Shown: positions 19,703 through 28,705, counted from the first letter of the stretch. The stretch: DNA of 64,000 bases from Shewanella metallivivens (GCF_028750675.1 NZ_JAQQPZ010000001.1:351327-415326), one strand, 5' to 3'. Numbers and translations: made by a program. Notes: generated by a model not told the origin, from the sequence alone.

Positions 19703-20575
19703 ATGCAACTGTTTGTAAAAGATTTAACCGTTATCGATTTTTCTTATCTTTGTCCAATACGTGGCATGGTAGGAGAAAGCTGGATTGTCGATGTATTACT
19801 CGATGGCGGCTTAGATGAACAAAATATGGTGTTAGATTTTTCAAAAGTAAAACGCACCATTAAAAACACCATTGATGATATTGCTGATCATCGTTTACTC
19901 ATCCCTACCGCGTGTAGCGAAGTGCGCTGGCAACAAAAAGGCGATCGTGTTTGGATGGACTTTACTAGCCAGAAAGGGGATATCCACTTGGCGTGTCCGT
20001 CACAAGCATTTGCGCTTATTCCTACTGAGATTATTGATTTTGAAAGTGTGAATGATTTTCTCAAAAAAGCGCTGCGTGAAGCACTGCCAGATAATGTTCA
20101 AGGCATTAGCCTAACCTTACGTAACGAGGCGCTCGATACGCCATTTTATCATTATAGCCATGGTTTACGTAAGCATGATGGTAACTGTCAACGTATTGCA
20201 CATGGCCATCGTAGTCCTGTTACAGTGTTCGAAAATGGTATTGCTGAACCTAAATGGGATCAATATTGGGCTGACCGTTGGCAAGATGTCTATTTAGGTA
20301 CTGAAGAAGATTTAGTCCCGGTGGCGACACTTGCTCTATCAAAGCAAACCAGTATAAGCGACGAAACCCATTTCGGTTTTCACTACATGGCACCACAAGG
20401 CGATTTTCAGCTCGCGATGCCAAAACAATGTTGTGATTTAATTCCACACGACACCACTGTCGAACTGCTGGCGGAATACATGGCCACGACGTTAGCTAAC
20501 AAGGTGCCTGAAAGCCACTTTAAAGTGATAGCCTATGAAGGTATCGGCAAAGGAGCCATTGCGGTTAAAGGTTAA
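19703..20575 (+). CDS. tandem 6-pyruvoyl-tetrahydropterin/6-carboxytetrahydropterin synthase-fold protein
   Basis: This 290-residue protein appears to be two fused PTPS (T-fold) units. The first (about 1-135) keeps the LDFSKVKRTIKNTIDDIADHR helix typical of the family, but where the zinc site CxxxHGH should be it reads CPIRGMVGE, so its zinc histidines are lost. The second (about 140-290) has an intact-looking site: His in YSHGL, then CQRIAHGHR, and a late Glu in YEGIGKGA. Single-domain relatives such as QueD (about 120 residues) make carboxytetrahydropterin for queuosine. Whether this double form does so is unknown. AGGAGC is 5 bases before the ATG. A strong terminator follows. Confidence 0.8.
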   Translation: MQLFVKDLTVIDFSYLCPIRGMVGESWIVDVLLDGGLDEQNMVLDFSKVKRTIKNTIDDIADHRLLIPTACSEVRWQQKGDRVWMDFTSQKGDIHLACPSQAFALIPTEIIDFESVNDFLKKALREALPDNVQGISLTLRNEALDTPFYHYSHGLRKHDGNCQRIAHGHRSPVTVFENGIAEPKWDQYWADRWQDVYLGTEEDLVPVATLALSKQTSISDETHFGFHYMAPQGDFQLAMPKQCCDLIPHDTTVELLAEYMATTLANKVPESHFKVIAYEGIGKGAIAVKG

Positions 20576-20590
20576 TCGAGTAAGATGAAC

Positions 20591-20626
20591 GGGCTGCCTA
20601 AAGGTAGCCCTTTTTTTATTTTTTTT
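20591..20626 (+). terminator. rho-independent terminator
   Basis: The stem GGGCTGCC / GGTAGCCC with loop TAAA is followed by a run of T (TTTTTTTATTTTTTTT). It is only 18 bp before the next start codon. Confidence 0.93.
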
Positions 20627-20643
20627 ACAAGGAATGCGGTTTT

Positions 20644-21510
20644 ATGTCAGTTAAGCAATCACCTTTAAAGGCAATTTCTACAGCGGCTTTGTTCATGGCC
20701 AGCGTATTGGGTTTTAGCACCAGTGCGACCGCAGTGACTTTTCAAGGCAAGTTTGAACAAGGTGCATTGGTTCGTGGTACTGTTCCAGCGGGTAGCAAAG
20801 TCTTATTAAATGGCCAAGCGATAAAAGTGACGCCCACAGGGCAGTTTGCTATTGGGTTTGATCGAGATGCCGCCGCAGAGCAAGTTGTTAAAGTGACGTA
20901 TCCAGACGGATTAACCGAAATTAAACCGCTTAACATTGCCCCGAAACAATACAAGATTGATCGCATCACGGGGATTAGCAAAAAAATCATGAAGCCTGAT
21001 CCCGTTGCACAAGCAAGAGCGGCAAAAGATGCCAAGCAAACCCGTGCAGCAAGAGATATATTTTCAGAGCAACAGGCGTTTATGCAATCATTTATTTGGC
21101 CGGTAACCGGACGTATTTCAGGTGTTTATGGCAGTCAACGAGTGTATAACGATGTACCTGGAAACCCACATTATGGTGTAGATGTTGCTCGTCCTACAGG
21201 CACTGAGGTGGTAGCGCCTGCTGATGGTGTCATTACCCTCGCGGAACCTGATATGTTTTATTCTGGCGGTACTGTCATTATTGACCACGGATATGGGGTG
21301 AGTTCAACGTTTTTACATTTGAGTAAATTATATTTAAACGTTGGTGACAAAGTAGCGCAGGGCGATAAAGTGGCTGAAATTGGCGCCACAGGCCGCGTGA
21401 CAGGTCCGCATTTAGATTGGCGTTTAAACTGGTTCCAAATGCGCTTAGACCCAGTGTCAATTGTACCGCCAATGGAAAAAGTGTTAGCGGCACAAAAAGT
21501 GGCAAAATAA
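20644..21510 (+). CDS. secreted M23-family (LytM) metallopeptidase with altered metal site
   Basis: This 288-residue protein has an N-terminal signal peptide (about residues 1-30, ending TSATA). An all-beta N-terminal region follows, then a LytM/M23 domain (about 150-280) typical of peptidoglycan endopeptidases or their non-catalytic activators. The first metal motif is present as HYGVD (His176, Asp180). The usual HxH near the end reads HLD (His256-Leu-Asp258), so one zinc ligand is Asp instead of His. It may bind metal through Asp or be inactive. AAGGA lies about 10 bases before the ATG. Downstream is a heptanucleotide repeat. Confidence 0.92.
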   Translation: MSVKQSPLKAISTAALFMASVLGFSTSATAVTFQGKFEQGALVRGTVPAGSKVLLNGQAIKVTPTGQFAIGFDRDAAAEQVVKVTYPDGLTEIKPLNIAPKQYKIDRITGISKKIMKPDPVAQARAAKDAKQTRAARDIFSEQQAFMQSFIWPVTGRISGVYGSQRVYNDVPGNPHYGVDVARPTGTEVVAPADGVITLAEPDMFYSGGTVIIDHGYGVSSTFLHLSKLYLNVGDKVAQGDKVAEIGATGRVTGPHLDWRLNWFQMRLDPVSIVPPMEKVLAAQKVAK

Positions 21511-21533
21511 GTTTATTGTCCCGAGCTTAGGTT

Positions 21534-21577
21534 ATTAAGCATTAAGCATTAAGCATTAAGCATTAAGCATTAAGCAT
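21534..21577. repeat. short tandem repeat, six copies of ATTAAGC
   Basis: Six exact head-to-tail copies of the heptamer ATTAAGC are followed by AT, in the 150-bp gap between the M23 and ACT-protein genes. Such runs change length by slippage. Because it lies outside coding sequence, any effect would be on transcription or mRNA structure. Confidence 0.98.
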
Positions 21578-21662
21578 GTTATTCGCGGTCATCTTGCAAT
21601 AACACGTGCGAGTCCTGTTATAGCGTGCTAAATCAATGGATTATCAAAAAGGATTGTAGACT

Positions 21663-22058
21663 ATGAGTGGTATGACTGACTTAGAGCAACTCTTAGCGTC
21701 AATGAACCCTAAATTGATGGATGGCGAATTTGTATTTTGTACCGTGCAGGGGGACTATCAACAATATAATCGATTAGCACCACTTGCCACATTTCGTGAG
21801 AGTGAAGGCTTAACGTTAGTGATCAGTAAAGAGGCTGCTATATCGGCAGACTTGGCCTTTGAAGCAAGTTTTAAACAAATTACTCTAACAGTGCATTCAA
21901 GCCTTGAAGCTGTTGGATTAACGGCTGCAGTAGCGGCTAAACTCACAGAATATAACATCAGCGCTAATGTTATCGCAGCGTATTATCACGACCATATTTT
22001 TGTGCCTTCAAACAAAGCCCAATTAGCCTTAACCGCACTAGCGGAGTTTAAGCAATAA
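21663..22058 (+). CDS. ACT-domain protein of unknown function
   Basis: This 131-residue cytoplasmic protein appears to be made of two ACT-like halves (about residues 10-65 and 70-130, the second with ITLTVHSSLEAVGLTAAVAAKL). ACT domains bind small ligands, often amino acids. Stand-alone proteins of this size and composition occur in many gammaproteobacteria and have no assigned job. AGGA is about 11 bases before the ATG at 21663; the ATG three codons on (21672) is an alternative. It stands alone between the repeat and the DUF3047 gene. Confidence 0.8.
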   Translation: MSGMTDLEQLLASMNPKLMDGEFVFCTVQGDYQQYNRLAPLATFRESEGLTLVISKEAAISADLAFEASFKQITLTVHSSLEAVGLTAAVAAKLTEYNISANVIAAYYHDHIFVPSNKAQLALTALAEFKQ

Positions 22059-22140
22059 TCATTTATTGTCATCTTTAGTTTGCCTTGAGGCCGTTTTTCT
22101 TACTCAAACACACCGCTCAATAACAACATTGGAGAGTCAC

Positions 22141-22803
22141 ATGTGCAAATGGATATTCGTGTTTTTGAATTTTTTGCTATGTGTGAGCGCGCAAGCGGTG
22201 ACCAATTTAACGGCGTTAAGTGAGCAAGGCATTGAACAATGGCAAACGAAAGAATTTTCAGGTAAATCAATTTATAGCGTTGGACAATACAAAGGCCAAA
22301 TGGCGCTTAAAGCCATTAGCCAAAATGCAGCATCTGGACTTGTTTTAGAAAAGAAGATCAATCTACTTAATACGCCTTATTTAAGTTGGAGTTGGTTAGT
22401 TGAAAAAACGTTGCCACAGTTAGATGAACAAAGTAAAAGCGGTGATGATTTTGTGGCGCGTATATATGTTGTTATCGATGGCGGACTGTTTATTTGGAAT
22501 ACCAAATCACTTAATTATGTCTGGTCGAGTAATCAAGCCAAAGGCGAGTTGTGGGATAACGCGTTTGCTGGCTCAAGGGTTAAAATGTTGGCGATACAAG
22601 GCCAAGACTCAAAAAGTGGTGTGTGGTATCAAGAAAAGCGCAATGTTTACCAGGACCTTATTGATACATTTGGCGACAAAGGCAGTGCAAAAGCTAACCA
22701 AAAAGCTTATCAGCACATTGATGTGATTGCGATTATGACCGATACCGATAATTGTGGTCGTGATGCTGAATCCTATTATGGCGACCTATTTTTTAGTGAA
22801 TAA
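22141..22803 (+). CDS. DUF3047-family exported protein
   Basis: This 220-residue protein has a signal peptide (about residues 1-19, ending SAQA). A beta-rich mature domain carries the family landmarks PYLSWSWLVEKTLP, DDFVARIYVVIDG and VIAIMTDTDNCG. Members are periplasmic and uncharacterised. I chose the ATG at 22141, which has GGAG 7 bases upstream and begins the signal peptide. An upstream extension to 22066 would bury the signal. It is followed by a convergent terminator. Confidence 0.88.
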   Translation: MCKWIFVFLNFLLCVSAQAVTNLTALSEQGIEQWQTKEFSGKSIYSVGQYKGQMALKAISQNAASGLVLEKKINLLNTPYLSWSWLVEKTLPQLDEQSKSGDDFVARIYVVIDGGLFIWNTKSLNYVWSSNQAKGELWDNAFAGSRVKMLAIQGQDSKSGVWYQEKRNVYQDLIDTFGDKGSAKANQKAYQHIDVIAIMTDTDNCGRDAESYYGDLFFSE

Positions 22804-22835
22804 ATCAGTGGGGGCAGCTTGTTGCTGCCCCTGAT
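22804..22835. terminator. hairpin between convergent genes
   Basis: GGGGCAGC pairs with GCTGCCCC around TTGTT, extended by ATCA/TGAT after a small bulge. No strong T-run follows. It separates the convergent DUF3047 and DUF1971 genes. Confidence 0.65.
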
Positions 22836-22859
22836 CGCGATAAAAGTATCATTGTAAGA

Positions 22860-23195
22860 TTATTTGCTATTAAACATCGCTTGGCCGGTTTTATCTTTTT
22901 CGGACCAAAAATTAATATTGAACTGTGCATCAGGGCTTAACTCAATGCGATGCCAGTACTGCGGAGGGCTGGTGGCAAATTGGCCCGCGTTAATCACCAC
23001 TGTCACTTCTGGTTCGGTTGCTTCGCTGTCGGCAAAGCCATAGTAAGTGACCACGCCTTCCATCACACACAACTGACCAAAAACACCTTCGGCGGTATTA
23101 TGGTGAGTCAGTAGGGCCGCAGGCACATTGTCTTTGGTAAAAAATGGCGTAGAGCGTTGAATAGTCCAGTTAGCTGGAATGCGTTGATGAGACAT
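22860..23195 (-). CDS. DUF1971-family cupin-like protein (tellurite-resistance associated)
   Basis: This 111-residue protein resembles the small beta-barrel domain found alone or fused to TehB-type tellurite methyltransferases. Landmarks are TPFFTKDNVPAALLTHHNT near the start and SPPQYWHRIELSPDAQFNINFW near the end, the latter with the His typical of the fold. I chose the ATG at 23195 because AAGGAG is 8 bases upstream. It follows norW in the same direction by about 70 bp, so it may be cotranscribed with norVW. The link to nitric oxide defence is inference from position. Confidence 0.82.
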   Translation of the reverse strand: MSHQRIPANWTIQRSTPFFTKDNVPAALLTHHNTAEGVFGQLCVMEGVVTYYGFADSEATEPEVTVVINAGQFATSPPQYWHRIELSPDAQFNINFWSEKDKTGQAMFNSK

Positions 23196-23261
23196 AATGT
23201 TCTCCTTAGGGTGCTGTTTACCAATGCAATACCAAGTAAACAGCACCGATTTAAATATAGG

Positions 23262-24407
23262 TTAAAAGTTTGCGGGTAAAGCCCTGAGTAACGGGAACGT
23301 GTTGTTCATATGCCCTTGGGTGACCACAAAGCCAATAATTTGTTTTTGCTCGTTAAAGGCTTTAACTGAACAGCCATTTGCGTCAATGTCTACCTGCCAA
23401 GATGACACCCCCTTAACCGTGTTGCCACCTAATTGAATGGGCATTTGTGGTGTTTTAACCTTAACTAGCATCGCTGGTAAACTTAACGTTGTGGGTTGGC
23501 CTAATAAGGTTTTTGCCAGAGCATTGGCGCTTAACAAAATGGGTTGTAAGTACGACATCACTTTGCCATTGATTTCGGCGCAATCGCCTAACGCGTAAAT
23601 GTTATTCACAGAGGTTTGCAGTTGATGATTAACCACGATGCCATTGTTAACTTCAAGGCCTGTTTGTGTCGCTAGGGCCACATTCGGCTTTAATCCCGCT
23701 GCCGAAATGACGCAATCGATATCATGGGTTGTGCCAGAGCTCAGCGTGGCACACATCGTAGACTCATTTTGATTAAGTGCAGTGACCGTTTGGCTAAACT
23801 CAAATTTTACACCGGCCTCAGTTAGCTTAGTTTGCAGCGCAGAGGCGATAAGGTCGGGCAACATGTTCGTCATTACGCCTTTACTTGGGTCGACCACCAC
23901 CACATGTTTGCCACTGTGACTTAAATCCATTGCGATTTCGGTACCTATCAGCCCTGCGCCAATCAACATTACCCGCTTCGCCTCATGCAATTGCTGTTGC
24001 GCGCTGGCAAACTCTTGCAAGCTGTTTAACGTCATCACGTTATGGGTGGCGTTACCTTGCATAGGCGGAACAAATGTTTTGGCTCCAGTCGCCAACACTA
24101 ATTGTGAGTAAGGATAGGCGACATCGTTAACCCACACGCGTTGTTGTTGGCTATCGATGCTGTCTACTCGCGTTAAGGCATGCAAAGTAATGTTGTACTG
24201 TGCAGCAAACTCTTGAGCTGATTGGCGAATTAAATCGTTACTGGTTTGCTGGTGACTAAATACATGGCTTAAATCTGGTTTATTGTAATCATGGCCCTCA
24301 TCAAGGGTAAAAACGGTAATCGGTTGTTGTGTATTTGTGCGTCTAATGGTTTTAATCAATTGATATGAACCAAAGCCACTGCCAATAATGATGATAGGTG
24401 CATTCAT
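23262..24407 (-). CDS. norW: NADH:flavorubredoxin reductase NorW
   Basis: This 381-residue FAD/NAD(P)-dependent oxidoreductase passes electrons from NADH to the rubredoxin domain of NorV. An N-terminal FAD-binding Rossmann motif ([11 protein letters not shown]) and a central NAD-binding [10 protein letters not shown] near residue 150 are present. The FAD-contact motif YALGDCAEI lies near residue 272. The start overlaps the norV stop by 4 bp (ATGA), so the two are translationally coupled. E. coli NorW is 377 residues. Confidence 0.96.
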   Translation of the reverse strand: MNAPIIIIGSGFGSYQLIKTIRRTNTQQPITVFTLDEGHDYNKPDLSHVFSHQQTSNDLIRQSAQEFAAQYNITLHALTRVDSIDSQQQRVWVNDVAYPYSQLVLATGAKTFVPPMQGNATHNVMTLNSLQEFASAQQQLHEAKRVMLIGAGLIGTEIAMDLSHSGKHVVVVDPSKGVMTNMLPDLIASALQTKLTEAGVKFEFSQTVTALNQNESTMCATLSSGTTHDIDCVISAAGLKPNVALATQTGLEVNNGIVVNHQLQTSVNNIYALGDCAEINGKVMSYLQPILLSANALAKTLLGQPTTLSLPAMLVKVKTPQMPIQLGGNTVKGVSSWQVDIDANGCSVKAFNEQKQIIGFVVTQGHMNNTFPLLRALPANF

Positions 24408-25891
24408 GATGCTTTCCTCTGTGCAACCGGTGTAAATACCTCTTTACCTAAACCACAATCTGGACAAAGGAAAAAGTCTGGTACTTCGCTCCAAGGCGTT
24501 CCCGGCTGCACATCTTGGTTTGGCTCGCCTAATACGGGTTGATATACCCAGTTACACACGGTACATAGCATGTCTTGTGTATCGTTAGAGGTTGTAGCAC
24601 ATGATGTTTGGACTGCAGGTGCGATAGATACTGTAGATTTAACCGCTTGATTTGGGTTAAGAGAAGATGAAATTGAATCGACATTACTGAGATCATGTAA
24701 CGCCCAACTTTTAGCGATTTGGCGGCCATGTTCACGGCATTCGCGCATGGCTTTTCCGTCGGGTTTCCATTTGGCTTTTAGGCCGACAGTGGTTTCAAAA
24801 CCGGCGTCGGTTAGGCGAGTGTGAATGCGGTCTACTGCACCGCCATTCCAGCCGTAGCTGCCAAATGCACCGGCTTTTTTATCTTTAAAACGTAATCCGG
24901 TGATTTCTTCTAGCATGCCAGCCACTTTTGGCATCATGACATTATTCATGGTTGATGAGCCGACCAAAATCCCTTTTGAGCGGAACACATTAGCAAGAAT
25001 GTCATTTTTGTCGTGGCGCGCCACATTAAACACTTTAACAGAAACGCCAGGGTCAACATCATGGATCCCCTGGGCAATGGCATCAGCCATCAAGCGGGTG
25101 TTGTTAGACATTGAGTCGTAGAAAATAGTGATGCGGTCTTCTTGGTAGTTATCAGCCCATTGCAAATACTGATGAATGATCTGTGTTGGGTTGTCACGCC
25201 ACACCACGCCATGGGCGGTGGCAATCATATCAACAGGCAGGTTAAAGCCTAAAACCTCGTTAATTTTAGCGGTTACCAGTGCACTAAACGGGGTTAAAAT
25301 ATTGGAATAATAGCGTAAGCATTGATCCATTAATTCAATCTGGTCAACTTCATCATTAAACAAGCGTTCATCGCAATAATGCTGACCAAAAGCATCGTTA
25401 CTAAATAGCACGGCATCTTGAGTTAAATAGGTCATCATACTGTCTGGCCAGTGCAACATTGGGGTTTCGATGAAGACCAATTGTTTACCGTTACCGATAT
25501 CTAGGCTATCGCCAGTTTTGACAATATTGAAGTTCCATTCAGGGTGGTGATGCAAGCCGGTAATAGAGTCGATGGCATTTTCGGTACAATAAATTGGAGT
25601 ATTAGGGATTTTTGCCATGAGTGCGGCCAATGCGCCAGAGTGATCTTCTTCAGCATGGTTAATGACAATATAATCAATGAGATTAAGATCAATTTCCATT
25701 TCAAGGTTTTGAATAAATTGCAGACTGAAACGATGGTCTACAGTATCGATTAGGACATTTTTTTGCTCACGGATAAGGTAACTGTTGTAACTGGTGCCCT
25801 TGGTGGTTTTATATTCAGTGCCATGAAAGTCAAGAATTTCCCAGTCGCGTTGGCCAACCCAATTGATATTGTTTTTAATGTGAATAGTCAT
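24404..25891 (-). CDS. norV: flavorubredoxin NorV, anaerobic nitric oxide reductase
   Basis: This 495-residue soluble enzyme reduces NO to N2O under anoxia. An N-terminal metallo-beta-lactamase-like di-iron domain (about residues 35-245, HAEEDHSG motif) is followed by a flavodoxin domain (about 255-395, with [18 protein letters not shown]). A Gln/Ser/Thr-rich linker leads to a C-terminal rubredoxin (about 440-490, CTVC and CPDC iron ligands). This is the exact NorV arrangement (E. coli 479 residues). A sigma-54 promoter and three NorR sites lie upstream, so it should be induced by NO through NorR, encoded outside this window. Confidence 0.98.
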   Translation of the reverse strand: MTIHIKNNINWVGQRDWEILDFHGTEYKTTKGTSYNSYLIREQKNVLIDTVDHRFSLQFIQNLEMEIDLNLIDYIVINHAEEDHSGALAALMAKIPNTPIYCTENAIDSITGLHHHPEWNFNIVKTGDSLDIGNGKQLVFIETPMLHWPDSMMTYLTQDAVLFSNDAFGQHYCDERLFNDEVDQIELMDQCLRYYSNILTPFSALVTAKINEVLGFNLPVDMIATAHGVVWRDNPTQIIHQYLQWADNYQEDRITIFYDSMSNNTRLMADAIAQGIHDVDPGVSVKVFNVARHDKNDILANVFRSKGILVGSSTMNNVMMPKVAGMLEEITGLRFKDKKAGAFGSYGWNGGAVDRIHTRLTDAGFETTVGLKAKWKPDGKAMRECREHGRQIAKSWALHDLSNVDSISSSLNPNQAVKSTVSIAPAVQTSCATTSNDTQDMLCTVCNWVYQPVLGEPNQDVQPGTPWSEVPDFFLCPDCGLGKEVFTPVAQRKAS

Positions 25892-25958
25892 ATTTACACC
25901 TGTAATAATTAAACGTTAATCGTTAAAAAGTAAAATCCTTATCTGATAACGATGTTAT

Positions 25959-25975
25959 TGCAGGTGTCGTGCCAA
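25959..25975 (-). promoter_or_regulatory. sigma-54 promoter of norVW
   Basis: Read on the minus strand, TTGGCACGACACCTGCA carries the invariant GG (-24) and GC (-12) at the correct spacing and matches the RpoN consensus TGGCACG-N4-TTGCW almost fully. It lies about 68 bp before the norV start. Confidence 0.93.
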
Positions 25976-26028
25976 CACTTTAAATGCTTATTTATCAGTG
26001 GTTTATTGTTTTGTTGAAAACATACTTT

Positions 26029-26083
26029 GTCATGTAGACAGTATTCGATGGTGTAAAAATGACACCGTTATGGTCATGTTGAC
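26029..26083 (-). promoter_or_regulatory. three NorR enhancer sites upstream of norV
   Basis: Three sequences fit the NorR core GT-N7-AC. On the plus strand they are GTCATGTAGAC (26029-26039), GTAAAAATGAC (26053-26063) and GTCATGTTGAC (26073-26083). They lie 55-125 bp upstream of the sigma-54 promoter. Three tandem sites at such positions are what E. coli norV has, where all three are needed for activation. Confidence 0.9.
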
Positions 26084-26122
26084 ACTCTTGAGGTTCGCTT
26101 CGGTGTGGACAATAAGGTTAAG

Positions 26123-26956
26123 CTATTTTGTCAGCAAGGTGGCTAGGGTTAAAATACCAGATTCTAATGGGCTGTCTTTACGATAAACAATGGACAACTG
26201 AACATGTTTAGGGCCATGACTTACAGGTGTCATAACCAATGATTTTTCATAACGGCTGCCGGCCACCATATTTTTACCAATAATGGTATAACCTAATCCT
26301 GCAGCAATGCAGCCTAATACGCCATCTGCACTACTCATTATCATGAGTTCATCATTGCCTCGACCAGCTTGTTGTCGCCACAGCATGGCATGTTGTCGGT
26401 AACCGCAGCCTTCATCTCTAACCAATAATACAGGGTCATATTCGCTGTCTCGCGGTGTCACCATGATTAATTCTTCTTTAACGATTGGGATCACTACCAG
26501 ATTTTCATGTTGAGGAGCATTGCCAATTGCAGCGCAATCGACTTTATTATTTAACACCGAAAACACTAACCTTTCGCTGGTGTCGGTATGAATCTTAGTG
26601 CGAATTTCAGCATGGTTGAGCTTAAGTTGTTTAAGCGCTAAAGGCATGTGTACGGCGGCAAATGTTTCGGGCATTCCAACACGTAACTCGTAAGTGTCTT
26701 TATTACGGGAAATAGCAGAAATAGCTTGATGCTGTAATAACAATATTTGCCCTGCGTAATCGTATAGTTGTTGCCCGTTTGGGGTTAGTTGCAGTTTTCT
26801 GCCATTCAGTGTGAACAGTTTCGTGTCGAGTTCTGCTTCGAGCTTTTTAATCCTATTAGTGATATTGGACTGCACGGTATTGAGTTTATCTGCCGCCCCT
26901 TTAATGCCTTGTTCATCGACCACGGCTTTAAAGGTTTTGAGTATTAACATTTCCAT
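26123..26956 (-). CDS. LysR-family transcriptional regulator
   Basis: This 277-residue regulator has an N-terminal winged helix-turn-helix (about residues 3-62, with GAADKLNTVQSNITNRIKKLE). A co-inducer-binding domain follows (about 88-275, with LRVGMPETFAAVHMP). It is divergent from an MFS transporter 100 bp away, the usual LysR arrangement, and so is the likely regulator of that transporter. A small dyad GAAG-ttttg-CTTC (26973-26985) in the gap could be part of its operator. It precedes norV in the same direction, but norV has its own NorR-type control, so a role in norV is unlikely. Confidence 0.93.
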   Translation of the reverse strand: MEMLILKTFKAVVDEQGIKGAADKLNTVQSNITNRIKKLEAELDTKLFTLNGRKLQLTPNGQQLYDYAGQILLLQHQAISAISRNKDTYELRVGMPETFAAVHMPLALKQLKLNHAEIRTKIHTDTSERLVFSVLNNKVDCAAIGNAPQHENLVVIPIVKEELIMVTPRDSEYDPVLLVRDEGCGYRQHAMLWRQQAGRGNDELMIMSSADGVLGCIAAGLGYTIIGKNMVAGSRYEKSLVMTPVSHGPKHVQLSIVYRKDSPLESGILTLATLLTK

Positions 26957-26972
26957 ATGGTTCTCAATTTAA

Positions 26973-26985
26973 GAAGTTTTGCTTC
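26973..26985. promoter_or_regulatory. possible operator in the LysR/MFS intergenic region
   Basis: A short dyad (GAAG-5-CTTC, extended imperfectly to AATTTAAGAAG/GCTTCAAAAT) lies between the divergent genes. LysR proteins bind T-N11-A dyads, and this is the only candidate seen in the gap. The evidence is weak. Confidence 0.3.
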
Positions 26986-27058
26986 AAAATAATTCAATTT
27001 TTAACATTAGCAGGTTGACGTATTGTTTGTTAATCATTTTTCGATTAGGCGGAAGGAA

Positions 27059-28270
27059 ATGTTAAAGGAATTGACCGCTTTTCGTGTTTATTTTGCAGGT
27101 ATTTGCAGCTTAATCGTCACTGTTGGGGTGGCACGATTTTCCTATAGTTTGCTATTACCCATAATGCAGGACAGTGCTGGTTTAACTGAGTCCGGAGGTG
27201 GTTGGTTGGCGACCACTAATTTTATGGGCTATATGTTTGGCGTCTTTGTGGCGGCGAGCATGCATAATCTGCATTATAAATATAATTTACACCGTGTTTA
27301 TTTACTCTTGAGTGTGGTGACTTCTGCTGCCATGGTGATGACGACCGATATTATAACTTGGGCAATATTACGTTTTATAGCAGGGGGTTGTGCCTCTGGC
27401 GGATTTATCATTGCTTCAGGTCTTATCTTAAAGTGGCTGGTAAGACACAATCATCGCGCCGAATTAGGGATCCACTTTGCGGGTGCCGGCCTAAGCATTG
27501 TTATCACTTCATTGCTGTTCGAGTTAATGCTCGGCTTGTCGGCTGATTGGCAGCAGCAATGGCTGGCCCTAGCGCTGCTGGCTGTTGTGGTTTCTATTCC
27601 TGCATGGTGGTGGATGCCGCATCCCTCAGCCGGTGAGCAGCAAGGAGAGGTTGCTAATGATAATCCACCCAGCCGCGAATTTAAGTTACTCATGATGCTA
27701 GCCTATTTTTGTGCCGGTTATGGCTATGTGGTTAGCTCAACCTTTATCGTCGATATTGTCGAGCGCACAGAGGGATTACAAGGCCAGGGCAGTTTAGCTT
27801 TTTTGTTAATTGGTATTGCTGCCACGCCTGCCGCATTAGTGTGGGATAGAATTGCGCGTAAAACGGGTTATGTAAAGGCGTTATTAGGTGCTTATTGTTT
27901 GCAAGCCGTGGGGATTATTCTGCCTGTGATGAACGACAGCTTAACCGTGGTGATTATCAGTGCGTTATGTTTTGGCGGCACCTTCATCGCCTGCGTCAGT
28001 TTAGTGTTAACCATGGCGGGTAAGTTTTATCCCAGTAACCCCGCCAAGTTTATGGGCACGATGACTTTATTCTATGGCGCAGCACAAATTATTGCGCCTG
28101 TTCCGACGGGCTATTTAGCCGAATACTTTGGCAATTATGATATGGGTTTATATGTTTCGGCCAGCGTGGTGATGATGGGAACGCTATTTTTACTTGGTTT
28201 ACGTAGACTCGAAAGTCGTGCTGTGATGGGTCAAGGTTTAGACAAAGAAAACCAGGTGGTTATTGGTTAA
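27059..28270 (+). CDS. YbfB/YjiJ-family MFS transporter
   Basis: This 403-residue inner-membrane protein has about twelve hydrophobic segments in two six-helix halves. The family's VARFSYSLLLP motif is in helix 1 and the SGGGWLATTNFMGYMFG motif in helix 2. Members are putative sugar or drug exporters without a proven substrate. I chose the ATG at 27059 (AAGGA close upstream), because residues encoded from 27023 are charged and precede the first helix unnaturally. It is divergent from, and probably controlled by, the adjacent LysR regulator. Confidence 0.9.
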   Translation: MLKELTAFRVYFAGICSLIVTVGVARFSYSLLLPIMQDSAGLTESGGGWLATTNFMGYMFGVFVAASMHNLHYKYNLHRVYLLLSVVTSAAMVMTTDIITWAILRFIAGGCASGGFIIASGLILKWLVRHNHRAELGIHFAGAGLSIVITSLLFELMLGLSADWQQQWLALALLAVVVSIPAWWWMPHPSAGEQQGEVANDNPPSREFKLLMMLAYFCAGYGYVVSSTFIVDIVERTEGLQGQGSLAFLLIGIAATPAALVWDRIARKTGYVKALLGAYCLQAVGIILPVMNDSLTVVIISALCFGGTFIACVSLVLTMAGKFYPSNPAKFMGTMTLFYGAAQIIAPVPTGYLAEYFGNYDMGLYVSASVVMMGTLFLLGLRRLESRAVMGQGLDKENQVVIG

Positions 28271-28390
28271 TTATAAAAGTAAGTCTTAATGTCAAAACCA
28301 AGTATTTAATTGATAGCTGACAGTAAAATAATCGGTTAACTTATCCTGTGTTTTTCATAAGCTTTTACATCGTGCGAGGGATGAAGATAT

Positions 28391-28705
28391 ATGAAGTTTT
28401 TAGGATTAATGACAGGATGTATATTACTAAGCGGTTGTGCAACGGGTTATCAAGCTTACACCTGGTCTGGTGGATATAAAGACAAAGTGTTGGGTGAAAA
28501 GCATTTCCTTGTAGAATATTATGGCAATGGCACAACCTCAATTGAAATGCTTAATTTGTTTTGGCAAACGAGAGCCGATGAATTATGCCCTAATGGCTAT
28601 GATGTCGTCGATGAAAACAAAGGTAAAACAGATGGTGGGATTTTTTTAGGCGGGGTGACTGCTATTGATCATCCTTGGTTAAAAGCTGAGATTCAGTGTA
28701 AATAA
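28391..28705 (+). CDS. small lipoprotein, CC0125/CC1285 family
   Basis: This 104-residue precursor has a type-II signal peptide with lipobox LLSG-C (lipidated Cys16). The mature part has the family pattern ATGYQ near the start, a G-F-x-x-E-x-x-x-NGTT-like strand and a late C (ELCPNGYDVV). Members are of unknown function. It is one of several short genes of diverse type here and shows no clear operon partner. Confidence 0.82.
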   Translation: MKFLGLMTGCILLSGCATGYQAYTWSGGYKDKVLGEKHFLVEYYGNGTTSIEMLNLFWQTRADELCPNGYDVVDENKGKTDGGIFLGGVTAIDHPWLKAEIQCK

